Translations under genes and position numbers: made by a program
Notes under the pieces: model-generated
Seen by the model: the letters and a program-made list of their open reading frames with translations, nothing else
Database searches by the model: none
What the model was told of the DNA's origin: nothing
Assembly (NCBI GenBank): GCA_040510575.1
Contig: JBEVIU010000077.1
Coordinates: forward strand, 1-23,812
Origin: DASUMF01 sp040510575
GTDB lineage: Bacteria > Actinomycetota > Acidimicrobiia > IMCC26256 > DASPTH01
Direction: 5' to 3'
Length of the DNA: 23,812 nucleotides
Shown: positions 14,684-22,595 of the stretch, one piece after another
Layout: each line of letters begins with the position of its first letter
Numbering within the stretch: the first letter of the stretch is position 1

Positions 14684-16450
14684 TCAGCGCAGCTCCCCGA
14701 GCGACGCCGCGCGCAGGTTGGCGCGATCGAACCGGTCGATGAGCACAGCGACCGCGTGCTCCATCTCGTCGAGGTCGCGGCCGCGGCCGTCGAGCAGGTA
14801 CACCTTGTCCCGCTGCAGGGCGACGGGGAGGTCATCGGGGCCGAACGTGTCGTTCGGCACCACGAGCTTCTGCTTCGTGCGACCCGCGTAGTACTGGTCG
14901 AAGGCATCGAGGCGACGCCCGGGCACGAACTCCCGCGTGGGCTCACCGACCTCGTGGGAGATGACGTCTCCGGCTCGGTCGACGTCGTTCCGGGCGCGGG
15001 TCCACCGTAAGAACGTGCCGCGTCCCCAACCGCCGTTGGCGATGTCCACGCCGCTCGCCGCGAGCCCTGCGAGCTGCTGCGTGTGATCGCGCGCGGTGAG
15101 CGCGTCGACGACGACCGTGACGTCGAGCTGCTTCACACCGTCGAGGAGGATGGGATCCTCCAACTGCTCGTCGTCGAGACGCACGCCGAGGTACGCGGTG
15201 CGCCGAACCCCTTCCGGCGGTCGCGCGACACCGACACCGATCGCCGAGACGGCCTGGGCTCCCAGCGTGAGGCCGCTGTAGAGGACGAGGACCGTTGCAG
15301 CCGTGATCCACATCGTCTTGCGGGGCGCCGGCGTGCGCAGTGGTACCACGCGACCTTTGCGGTCCACGGAATGGTTGGTGTCCGCCAGCGCCGCGACCTC
15401 GGTGGCCGGATCACCAGTGAACAGCGCGTGACCGTTCGTGATGAGGCTGTCGCGCGCGGGACCCGCCGCAGTGACGTCGCGCAGGATCGTCTGGAGCCCG
15501 GTCTCATCACGCGCGTACGCATTGACGCCCGCGCGCGACATCATCTCTGCGTTGTCCTTGCCGTGCCCCGCGATCGGCAGGTAGGTGATCACGGGCAGAC
15601 CGACCGCGAAGGCCTCCATGCACGTGAGCCCACCCGCGTTCTCGACCAGCGCGTCGGCCGCGGTCATCAGCGTGGGCATGTCGTCGGTCCAGCCGATGAC
15701 GGTGCCGTACCCAATGGTCTCGACCTCGGCGCGCAGCTTGTCGTCCTGACCGCACACGGTGATCGGGTGGAACTCACCGGTGCGACCGATCGCCTCGACC
15801 GTGGCGACGACGTCGCCGACACCCCAGGAGCCTGCGACCACCAGGACGGCGCGGTCGTGGGGATCGAGTCCCAGCGCGCTGCGCACGACGTCGCGATCGA
15901 CCGTGACGTCGCGGAAGCGGGGTCCGACGAGGGGACCACGCGCCCGCGCGTCGCGTCCGCCACGAGCGGTCGCGGCATCGGCCGACAGCTCACTCACCGC
16001 GAGATGGCGGTCGACGCCGGGGTGGACCCACAAGGAGTGCACCGCGAAGTCGGTGAGGTAGGTGACGACCGGCACGCGCAGCGTCTTCTTCCGCCGCATT
16101 CGTCCGAGCACCAACGACGCGAGCGGGTACACCGACACGATCGTGTCGGGACGGAACTCCTTGATCCGGCGGCGGAGCTTGCGGCGGGTGAGCCAGGTGT
16201 CGACGATCACGGCGGGTGCGCGCAGCACCGGCGACATCTTGTAGCTGAGCTCGTAGCTCCAGGGGAACATGCGCAATTGCACCTGGTAGAACCAGCGCAG
16301 CGCAGGGCCGATGTGGAACGCAACGGCGTCGAGGAAGTCGATGACTTCGACTCGGTGCCCGTCGGCAACCAGCCGGTTTCGCAGCTCTTTGGCCGCGCCA
16401 TCGTGTCCCGCGCCCATCGACGCGGAAACGATCAAGATGCTCCGCCGCAC
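14684..16450 (-). CDS. MGDG-synthase-like glycosyltransferase fused to a degenerate NodB domain
   Basis: 588 residues. The N-terminal 1-365 is a GT-B enzyme of the MGDG-synthase/MurG type: ILIVSASMGAGHDGAAKEL (5-23), FRPDTIVSVYPL, LTDFAVHSLWVHPGVDRHLA, then the nucleotide-sugar half with VLVVAGSWGVGDVV, TVIGWTDDMPTLMTAADALV and NAGGLTCMEAFAVGLPVI. One membrane segment follows (about 379-401). The C-terminal ~185 residues follow the layout of a NodB deacetylase but lack its His ligands (see findings). Start GTG 16450 fits a -10 box 7 bases upstream. Transfers a sugar to a lipid or glycan at the membrane; acceptor unknown. Forms a pair with the intact deacetylase. Confidence 0.85.
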   Translation of the reverse strand: MRRSILIVSASMGAGHDGAAKELRNRLVADGHRVEVIDFLDAVAFHIGPALRWFYQVQLRMFPWSYELSYKMSPVLRAPAVIVDTWLTRRKLRRRIKEFRPDTIVSVYPLASLVLGRMRRKKTLRVPVVTYLTDFAVHSLWVHPGVDRHLAVSELSADAATARGGRDARARGPLVGPRFRDVTVDRDVVRSALGLDPHDRAVLVVAGSWGVGDVVATVEAIGRTGEFHPITVCGQDDKLRAEVETIGYGTVIGWTDDMPTLMTAADALVENAGGLTCMEAFAVGLPVITYLPIAGHGKDNAEMMSRAGVNAYARDETGLQTILRDVTAAGPARDSLITNGHALFTGDPATEVAALADTNHSVDRKGRVVPLRTPAPRKTMWITAATVLVLYSGLTLGAQAVSAIGVGVARPPEGVRRTAYLGVRLDDEQLEDPILLDGVKQLDVTVVVDALTARDHTQQLAGLAASGVDIANGGWGRGTFLRWTRARNDVDRAGDVISHEVGEPTREFVPGRRLDAFDQYYAGRTKQKLVVPNDTFGPDDLPVALQRDKVYLLDGRGRDLDEMEHAVAVLIDRFDRANLRAASLGELR

Positions 16451-16457
16451 GGGGCCA

Positions 16458-16463
16458 AGGGTA
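16458..16463 (-). promoter_or_regulatory. -10 box of the glycosyltransferase gene
   Basis: Minus-strand TACCCT stands 7 bases before GTG 16450, with no ribosome binding site between; a leaderless start is likely. Confidence 0.45.
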
Positions 16464-16554
16464 CCGGGTCGGGCCAGTTCGTGCCGGGAACGGGTCGGAC
16501 CCGGTCAGAGGGTCAGTTCGGCCGTTCGGCGGATCAGGAGATGAGCGCCCCTCT

Positions 16555-16566
16555 CCCGGCACCGGG
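16555..16566 (-). terminator. possible weak terminator after the ABC1 kinase gene
   Basis: CCCGG-CA-CCGGG lies 9 bases beyond the kinase stop, and GGAGA...TCTCC (about 16537-16556) overlaps its edge. Short loops and no U-run make this doubtful. The whole 16451-16574 gap otherwise holds only the glycosyltransferase promoter. Confidence 0.25.
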
Positions 16567-16574
16567 TGCGCGTG

Positions 16575-18572
16575 TCAGTTGGTGCCGTCACGCAGCGATG
16601 CCACGATCACGCGCATCGCCAAGACCGTCGCGCAGAACAACCCGAAGTATCCGAGCACACGCAGCAACGAGGTGTTCCCGCTGAACGACGGACCGCCCTC
16701 GATCGCGATCAGACCCACCGACGCGAGGCCGATGGTGCCGGCCAGGAACGCGAGCACGAACCGGTTGACGAGGCGGGTGACGACCTGTTCGTCGTGCTCG
16801 TCGGCGAAGTGCGACACGCGCACGCGAAGTCCGTCTCGCTCGAGCATCGAGAATGCGCGGTCGACGTGGCGAGGGAGGCGCCGGAGCATGGGCACCGTGC
16901 GGAGGATCTCGTCGCGCACCGCCGATTGCACCGAGCCGGGCGTGACCTGACTCCGCACCCACTGACCCGCGATCGACTCCGCCGCCTCGATCACCGAGTA
17001 GTTCGGCGCGATGGTGGTGAGCGTGCCCTCGAGCACGATGAGGGCGCGAAAGAAGGTGCTCCACTCGGCAGGCAGCGTGATCCCGAAATCGAAGAACAGC
17101 CGGAGCATCGCGTTCAGCATCGCGGCGTCCGGGCGCGAGCCCGGGGCGAGGTGTTGCGCCATGAACCGGGCCAGCGCACGCTCGAAGTCGCCGACGTCGA
17201 CACCGCGCCGCAGGCGCGCGACCTGCAACACCGCCTGCACCACCGCGTCGGCGTCACGGCGGGTGATGCCCGCGAGCATGTCGCGCAGCGCCGCCTGCTC
17301 CAGCGAATCGAGGCGCCCCGCGGCGCCGAAGTCGATCAGCGCGAGGCGACCGTCGGCGAGCAGCATCACGTTGCCGGGGTGCGGATCAGCATGGAACACG
17401 CCCTCTTGGAGCATCTGCTCGAGGAACATGCGCAGCAGCTGGTCGGCGATCTTGGTGCGATCCGACGGTCGCGCCTCGCTCCATGCCACCTGACGAACAT
17501 CGACGCCGTCGAGCCACTCCATCACGAGGACCCGCGACGTGCTCAGCTCTTCGTACACGTGCGGCACGTACACACGCGAGCCCGGCGGGAGGCACGCGGC
17601 GATGGTGCGCGCGTTACGGGCCTCGATGCGATAGTCGAGCTCCTCGCGCAACCGCGCGCCGAACTCGTCGACGAGATCCTTGACGTGGTACTCCGAACCC
17701 CACGACGTGCGCGACTCCGCGACGCTCCCGAGCTCCTCGAGCACCGAGAGATCGACGTCGACGGTGTCGCGCACCTCTGGCCGTTGCACCTTGACGACCA
17801 CGGGGGAGCCGTCATGGAGCTGCGCCCGGTAGACCTGCCCGATCGACGCGGCGGCGAGCGGCACCCACTCGAACGAGGCGAACACCTCGCTGCGCGGCGC
17901 GCCGAGCTCTTCGTCGAGCAGCTCTTCGATGCCTTCGCGTGGTGCCGGCCGGACGTCGTCCTGCAGGAGCGCGAGCTCCGCCGCGAACTCGGGCGAGATC
18001 AGGTCGCTGCGCGTCGACACCACCTGTCCGAGCTTCACGAACATTCCCCCGCACTCCTCGAGCGCGAAGCGCAGCCGCCGTGCGGTCGGCCGGCGCTCGC
18101 CGCCTGGTGCTGCGCCGTTGCGACCGAGACCCATCGACGGACCGAGGCCGTTGCGCATCGCGATCCGGCTGATCTCCGCGTACCGACGCACCTGGCGGCT
18201 CCGCAGACGCACGGTGCGAAGCGGGTGCGGAATCGTCTGCAGCCCGGTCTGGGCGCGGGCGATCATGCCCGGCCGCGCCAGGAATTCCATCCACACACCC
18301 GCCGCCATCGCTCCGAACAGCGAGAACAGAAAGAGGTTGCGCTCGAAGTTGTCGACCCCTTCGGAGCTCTCTGCGGCGATGGCGAGCGCGACCGTTGCGC
18401 CGACGGCCCAGCCGAGCAGCCCCGTGAGCAGGGTGGCCGCGAACGAGCGCCGTACGCCGAGGATCCGACCGATCAGCGCGCCGGCGACGAGGGCGAACAC
18501 GAACGCCGGAACGAGCAACCAGAGCTCGTCGCCCAGCTGTTCGAACACCGACGCGGCGAGCGGCGCCGTCAT
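16575..18572 (-). CDS. ABC1/UbiB-family atypical kinase, membrane protein
   Basis: 665 residues. The protein-kinase-like core has the family signatures: KLGQ (180-183, the KxGQ motif that replaces a normal nucleotide site), AAASIGQV (240-247, the Ala-rich loop), K261 in VVVKVQRP, EELDYRIEARN (310-320), FHADPHPGNV (393-402) and IDFGAAG (413-419). Three membrane segments precede it (about 18-36, 45-66, 79-97) and two close the chain. UbiB/ADCK relatives support quinone or lipid handling through ATPase activity; in organisms with menaquinone this role is inferred only. It sits 57 bases after the acyl-CoA ligase gene and may share its transcript. Confidence 0.92.
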   Translation of the reverse strand: MTAPLAASVFEQLGDELWLLVPAFVFALVAGALIGRILGVRRSFAATLLTGLLGWAVGATVALAIAAESSEGVDNFERNLFLFSLFGAMAAGVWMEFLARPGMIARAQTGLQTIPHPLRTVRLRSRQVRRYAEISRIAMRNGLGPSMGLGRNGAAPGGERRPTARRLRFALEECGGMFVKLGQVVSTRSDLISPEFAAELALLQDDVRPAPREGIEELLDEELGAPRSEVFASFEWVPLAAASIGQVYRAQLHDGSPVVVKVQRPEVRDTVDVDLSVLEELGSVAESRTSWGSEYHVKDLVDEFGARLREELDYRIEARNARTIAACLPPGSRVYVPHVYEELSTSRVLVMEWLDGVDVRQVAWSEARPSDRTKIADQLLRMFLEQMLQEGVFHADPHPGNVMLLADGRLALIDFGAAGRLDSLEQAALRDMLAGITRRDADAVVQAVLQVARLRRGVDVGDFERALARFMAQHLAPGSRPDAAMLNAMLRLFFDFGITLPAEWSTFFRALIVLEGTLTTIAPNYSVIEAAESIAGQWVRSQVTPGSVQSAVRDEILRTVPMLRRLPRHVDRAFSMLERDGLRVRVSHFADEHDEQVVTRLVNRFVLAFLAGTIGLASVGLIAIEGGPSFSGNTSLLRVLGYFGLFCATVLAMRVIVASLRDGTN

Positions 18573-18629
18573 GATGCTGCCGTCATTCGGTTGGCGTTCA
18601 GACGTGTCGTCATGAACTGAGAGGGTGCG

Positions 18630-20261
18630 TCACCCAATCTCCTCCACGACGAGCACTCCGTCGGCGTGGCGGGCCCGCAGCACCTTCTTGTCGAACTTGC
18701 CGACGCTCGTCTTGGGCACCTCGTCGATGAACGTCCACCGTTCGGGGAGCTGCCACTTGGTGACGCGACCTCGAAGGAACTCGCAGAGGTCGGCGGCAGC
18801 GATCTCGGTGGTGCCCTTGCGCACGATGCACGCGAGGGGGCGCTCGTCCCAGCGCGCGTCGGGTACTGCGATCACGGCGGCTTCCGCGACGTCGGGATGC
18901 GCCATGAGGTGGCCCTCGAGCTCGACCGACGAGATCCACTCGCCGCCCGACTTGATGACGTCCTTGGTGCGGTCGGTGATCCGCACGTAGCCACCCGAGG
19001 TGACGCTCGCGATGTCGCCCGTGCGCAACCAGCCCTCGTGGAACTTGTCGGGTGACTTGTCGCGGTAGTACCCCGCGGTGACCCACGGTCCGCGCACCTG
19101 CATCTCGCCGATCGCGACACCGTCCCACGGAAGCACCGTGCCGTCGTCGTCGACGATGCGCAGCTCCACACCCGGCAGCACGCGCCCGGTCATCGAGCGG
19201 TAGTCGAGCTCCTCGGTGGTGCCGAGGGCGACGTCCTTCGGGGGCCAGGCGATCGCCGCGAGCGGGCTCGTCTCGGTCATCCCCCACGCCTGCACGATGC
19301 GGATCCCGAAGCGCTCCTCGTAGGCGTCGATCAGCGCGCGCGGGACCGCGGACCCACCACACAGCACCTGACCGAGCGACGAGAGGTCGACGGGATGGGT
19401 CTCGGAGTAGTGGAGCAGGTCGGTCCAGATCGTGGGCACCGCACACGCGCAGGTGGGACGTTCGGCCTCGATGAACGCGGCGAGCGGCTCGCTCTGGAGG
19501 TAGCGGCCGGGGAGCAGGATGTCGGAGCCGGCCAACCACGCCGCGTACGGCGTTCCCCACGCGTTGGCGTGGAACATCGGCACCACGGGCAGCACCCGGT
19601 CGCGATCGGTGAAGCGCGCTGCGCTGCCGTGCCCGACGCCCATCGAGTGCAGGAACGTCGATCGGTGCGAGTACACGACACCCTTGGGGTTACCGGTGGT
19701 GCCGCTCGTGTAACACATCGCCGCGGCAGCGCGTTCGTCGATCTCGGGCCATTGGTATCCGGGCTGCTCGGCGGCCAGGAGCTCGCCGTAGCGGTGCACC
19801 GCCGCCCGCCCGCTTTCGAGCGGTGTGGCATCGCCGTCGCCGATGACGATGTAGTGCTCGACCGACGTGAGCTGTGGAGCGAGTGGTGCGAGCAACGGGA
19901 TGAGCGAGTCGTCGAGGATCACGACGCGGTCCTCGGCGTGGTTCACGATGTAGACGAGTTGCTCAGGGAAGAGGCGCAGGTTCAACGTGTGCAGCACCGC
20001 GCCGATGCCGGGGATCGCGAAGTAGGCCTCGAGGTGCTCCTGGGTGTTCCAGGCGAGCGTGCCGACGCGGTCCCCCACGTCGACCTTGAGGCGCCGGAGT
20101 GCAGCGGCGAGGCGCTCGGCGCGGTCACCGACCTCCCCGAACGTCGCGTGACGGCTCTTCCCACCCTCGAACGTGACCACTTCGCTGTCGCGGTGCACCG
20201 TGCGGCCGTGGCGGAAGATCATGCCCACCGTGAGCGGGAAGTCCTGCATGGTCGACTGCAT
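18630..20261 (-). CDS. fatty-acyl-CoA ligase (AMP-binding)
   Basis: Activates a fatty or other carboxylic acid to its CoA ester via acyl-AMP. 543 residues from ATG 20261, the usual family length. P-loop YTSGTTGNPKG (184-194), WGMTETSPLAA (A5-like), RTGDIASVTSGGYVRITDRTKDVIKSGG (split by the conserved Asp/Arg hinge) and KTSVGKFDKK with the adenylation Lys are intact. A strong ribosome binding site (GGGGGAGG) lies 6 bases before ATG 20261; the open frame upstream is not family-like. Resembles medium/long-chain FadD-type enzymes. Substrate unknown. Confidence 0.92.
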   Translation of the reverse strand: MQSTMQDFPLTVGMIFRHGRTVHRDSEVVTFEGGKSRHATFGEVGDRAERLAAALRRLKVDVGDRVGTLAWNTQEHLEAYFAIPGIGAVLHTLNLRLFPEQLVYIVNHAEDRVVILDDSLIPLLAPLAPQLTSVEHYIVIGDGDATPLESGRAAVHRYGELLAAEQPGYQWPEIDERAAAAMCYTSGTTGNPKGVVYSHRSTFLHSMGVGHGSAARFTDRDRVLPVVPMFHANAWGTPYAAWLAGSDILLPGRYLQSEPLAAFIEAERPTCACAVPTIWTDLLHYSETHPVDLSSLGQVLCGGSAVPRALIDAYEERFGIRIVQAWGMTETSPLAAIAWPPKDVALGTTEELDYRSMTGRVLPGVELRIVDDDGTVLPWDGVAIGEMQVRGPWVTAGYYRDKSPDKFHEGWLRTGDIASVTSGGYVRITDRTKDVIKSGGEWISSVELEGHLMAHPDVAEAAVIAVPDARWDERPLACIVRKGTTEIAAADLCEFLRGRVTKWQLPERWTFIDEVPKTSVGKFDKKVLRARHADGVLVVEEIG

Positions 20262-20298
20262 CGGGAACCTCCCCCAGAAGCGAATTTCGCTGGTGGGA

Positions 20299-20327
20299 GC
20301 GTACCCGTGTGCGTCGAGGGCGTCACC
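20299..20327 (-). promoter_or_regulatory. promoter of the acyl-CoA ligase gene
   Basis: Minus strand: GTGACG-like -35 around 20322-20327 and TACGCT -10 at 20299-20304 with a spacer of about 17. The leader is about 30 bases and contains the GGGGGAGG ribosome binding site. Confidence 0.5.
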
Positions 20328-20341
20328 CGCCGACGGAGACC

Positions 20342-20884
20342 TCAGCCGCCGTAGTTCATCCTCGTGTCCTGCATTCCGAGGACAGGGGTGTCTTCGGCCT
20401 TCGAGAAGCCGGCGTCGACGACCTCCCCGATGAAGACCGAGTGGTCGCCCACGTCGACGGTCTGGCGGACTGCGCACTCGACGAAGGCGACGGCCTGGTC
20501 GAGGATCGGCGCGCCCGTCACTCCCTCGTGGAACGGGAAGCCGTTGAGGGTGTGAGCGTCGAGATCGACGTCGACCGGCTTGGTGAACTTGCGCACGATG
20601 GCGCGGTCCTCACGGTCGATGATGTTGCAGCTGAACACCTGACCTTCGGTGATGAGCTCGTGGGTGAACGCTTCGGTCTCGACCGACACTGCGAGCAGCT
20701 TGGGATCGAACGACACCTGCGTGACCCAGTTGGCCGTCATCGCGTTGCGCCGATCGCCGGACCGCGAGCCGATCACGTACAGCCCGCTCGGCATGGTCCA
20801 GAGCACCCGTCGGCGGAGTCGGTCGTACTCATCCGGGTCGACACCGTCGGGGAACGGCGGAACCGGTCCATCCTTCGTGGGCAT
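20342..20884 (-). CDS. flavin reductase-like protein (FMN-binding split barrel)
   Basis: 180 residues. Probably a NAD(P)H:flavin reductase supplying reduced flavin to a monooxygenase, or an FMN-binding oxidoreductase. Typical segments are MTANWVTQVSFDPKLLAVSVE (flavin site), FTHELITEGQVFSCNII, GAPILDQAVAFVECAV, DVGDHSVFIGEVVDAG and the end LGMQDTRMNYGG. It is the last gene of the overlapping minus-strand operon and starts 9 bases after the hydratase stop. It can also be led by its own -10 box (20891-20896). Confidence 0.87.
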   Translation of the reverse strand: MPTKDGPVPPFPDGVDPDEYDRLRRRVLWTMPSGLYVIGSRSGDRRNAMTANWVTQVSFDPKLLAVSVETEAFTHELITEGQVFSCNIIDREDRAIVRKFTKPVDVDLDAHTLNGFPFHEGVTGAPILDQAVAFVECAVRQTVDVGDHSVFIGEVVDAGFSKAEDTPVLGMQDTRMNYGG

Positions 20885-20890
20885 CGGCCG

Positions 20891-20896
20891 AGACTA
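20891..20896 (-). promoter_or_regulatory. possible -10 box overlapping the upstream stop codon
   Basis: Minus-strand TAGTCT begins with the TAG stop of the hydratase gene and lies 6 bases before ATG 20884. No ribosome binding site precedes that ATG, so an internal leaderless start is possible; read-through from the operon is the alternative. Confidence 0.3.
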
Positions 20897-21607
20897 CGAG
20901 ACCGAGTCGAGGGTTGAAGCGAGGTCGCCTTCGCGGGCGAGGCCCTCGGCCATCGGGACGTCGAGCGCGGCCCACACCAGCGCTTTCGCGGCGCGCACCG
21001 CCGCCGGTGGAAGGGCTGCGATCGTGTCCGCGCACGCGTCGGTGCGCTCGACGAGCTCGGCACGCGGCACGACCTCGTCGACGAAGCCGCGTTGCCAGGC
21101 CTCGGCGGCGGGGATGCGGTCGCTGGTGAGGATCGCGTGCAGCGCCGCCGAGGTCCCCGCCACGCGTCCCAGCGTCTGCGTCGCGCCACCGGCGGGAATC
21201 ATGCCGATGCGCGCTTCGGGGAGGGCGACGACACAGTCGTCGGTCGCGAGCCGGTAGTCGCACTGCAACGCGAGCTCGAAGCCGAAGCCGACCGCGTTCC
21301 CGTGCATCGACGCGATCATCGGCACCGGCACCGCCCGCAAGAGGCCCCACACGTCGCGACCCCACCGCGCGTCGCGCATGGCGAAGAGCGACGGTGCGGT
21401 GCCGAACTCGCGCAGGTCGGCACCGGCGGAGAAGTGATCGCCTTCGGCGCGGAAGACGACGACCCGCGTGCTCGAGTCGGCGATCACCCCACCCAGCACG
21501 TCGCAGAGCTCGTCGCGCGTCGCAACGTCGTAGATGTTGATCGGTGGGTTGTCGAAGACGATGTCGGTCACGGGGCCACGAACGCGGACGTGGAGGCGAT
21601 CAGCCAT
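20894..21607 (-). CDS. enoyl-CoA hydratase/isomerase family protein
   Basis: 237-residue crotonase. ADLREFG supplies the first oxyanion segment (HFSAGADLREF), and HGNAVGFGFELALQCDYRLA the second. The two catalytic glutamates of true hydratases are both kept at the correct 20-residue spacing (E of FGFELAL and E of ALPEARIG). AGGATQTLGRVAG follows. The start at ATG 21607 overlaps the CoA-transferase gene by 8 bases. Co-encoded with a second hydratase, so it probably acts on a different intermediate of the same pathway. Confidence 0.88.
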   Translation of the reverse strand: MADRLHVRVRGPVTDIVFDNPPINIYDVATRDELCDVLGGVIADSSTRVVVFRAEGDHFSAGADLREFGTAPSLFAMRDARWGRDVWGLLRAVPVPMIASMHGNAVGFGFELALQCDYRLATDDCVVALPEARIGMIPAGGATQTLGRVAGTSAALHAILTSDRIPAAEAWQRGFVDEVVPRAELVERTDACADTIAALPPAAVRAAKALVWAALDVPMAEGLAREGDLASTLDSVS

Positions 21608-22595
21608 CGCCGCCCTCCAACGCCAACAGGTGGCCGACGGCCTCCTCGAGCGAGATCCGGGCGCGACTGCCGGACGTACCGCGGTGCAGGACGTCGACCG
21701 CGAGCAGCACCGCGAGGAGCCCTGCGACCGGATCCGCGACCGACGATCTCCCGAGGCGAGGAGGATCGTGGCGCGCCGCCCAGCCCCCGCGCGCTTCGGC
21801 CGCGAGGCCGTAGCCGGGGCGTTCGCCCTCGGCGAAGGCTGCGATGCGAACGATCGGGACCGGCGTGCGGTCGAGCCCGACGTTGCGCAGCACGCGGGGC
21901 GTGGTGCCGTCGACCAGGACGTCGGCACGTTCGAGCAACAGCGCGAACGCGTCCCGTCCGGCGCTGGTGCCGAGGTCGAGCCCGACAACGCGCTGGTCGG
22001 AGATCAGCTGGTCGCGCAGCGGGAACGGGTCAGGCCGACGGGGGTCGACCACGCGCACGACGTCGGCGCCCAGATCGCGGAGCACCCGGCCGGCGAGCGG
22101 TGCCGCCCACGTTGCGCCGAGCACCACCACGCGCGCGTCCAGGTCGCGTGGGGCGCGCGTCGGCCACGGCACCTCCGGCGCAGGCGCGGGTCCTTCCCTC
22201 ACCGCGGCGACGGGCAGCCCCCACTCCCCCGCTTCGCGGTCGATCGCCTCCGCCGACAACATCGACAGGTCGGGCAATCCCCTCCCGTCTCGTCTTGGCG
22301 TCCCCGGGGCACGGTTTGCGTGCCTGGGAGACGCCGAACGGGGAGAGGAGGAAGTCATGGACTCGATCATCACTGCGAAGTCGGGCCAGGCGGTCGGCGG
22401 TCCGGGGTGGACCCATCCGTCGGCCGCACGCAACAACACGCCCGGTGCCATGAGGCCGGGCGCGCCGGGGCGCGCGGCGTCGATCATCGGCACACCGAGC
22501 GCGTCACACAGGTCGCGGACCGCCTCGTCGGCGATCGCGACCGCCGCCCGTCGCGGTGCGCGGAGGGGTGCGGGACGCGTCACGAGCGCGTTCAT
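21600..22595 (-). CDS. CoA-transferase family III (CaiB/BaiF)-like protein with apparent swapped halves
   Basis: 331 residues; normal members are about 380-400. The C-terminal ~190 residues match the usual N-terminal Rossmann part: DARVVVLGATWAAPLAGRVL, LGADVVRVVDP, VGLDLGTSAGRDAFALLLERADVLVDG and VADPVAGLLAV (candidate catalytic Asp), ending GSRARISLEEAVGHL. The first ~140 residues resemble what normally follows: LLRAADGWVHPGPPTAWPDF (small-domain strand) and AEAIDREAGEWGLPVAAVREG. Start ATG 22595 overlaps the upstream hydratase stop as ATGA; its own stop overlaps the next hydratase. Whether it transfers CoA or acts as a racemase is unknown. Confidence 0.75.
   Translation of the reverse strand: MNALVTRPAPLRAPRRAAVAIADEAVRDLCDALGVPMIDAARPGAPGLMAPGVLLRAADGWVHPGPPTAWPDFAVMIESMTSSSPRSASPRHANRAPGTPRRDGRGLPDLSMLSAEAIDREAGEWGLPVAAVREGPAPAPEVPWPTRAPRDLDARVVVLGATWAAPLAGRVLRDLGADVVRVVDPRRPDPFPLRDQLISDQRVVGLDLGTSAGRDAFALLLERADVLVDGTTPRVLRNVGLDRTPVPIVRIAAFAEGERPGYGLAAEARGGWAARHDPPRLGRSSVADPVAGLLAVLLAVDVLHRGTSGSRARISLEEAVGHLLALEGGDG

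Noticed and set aside
20262..20477. N-terminal extension of the acyl-CoA ligase to 20477
   Set aside because: The extension overlaps the flavin reductase gene and the ligase promoter and has no family sequence; ATG 20261 has a strong ribosome binding site.
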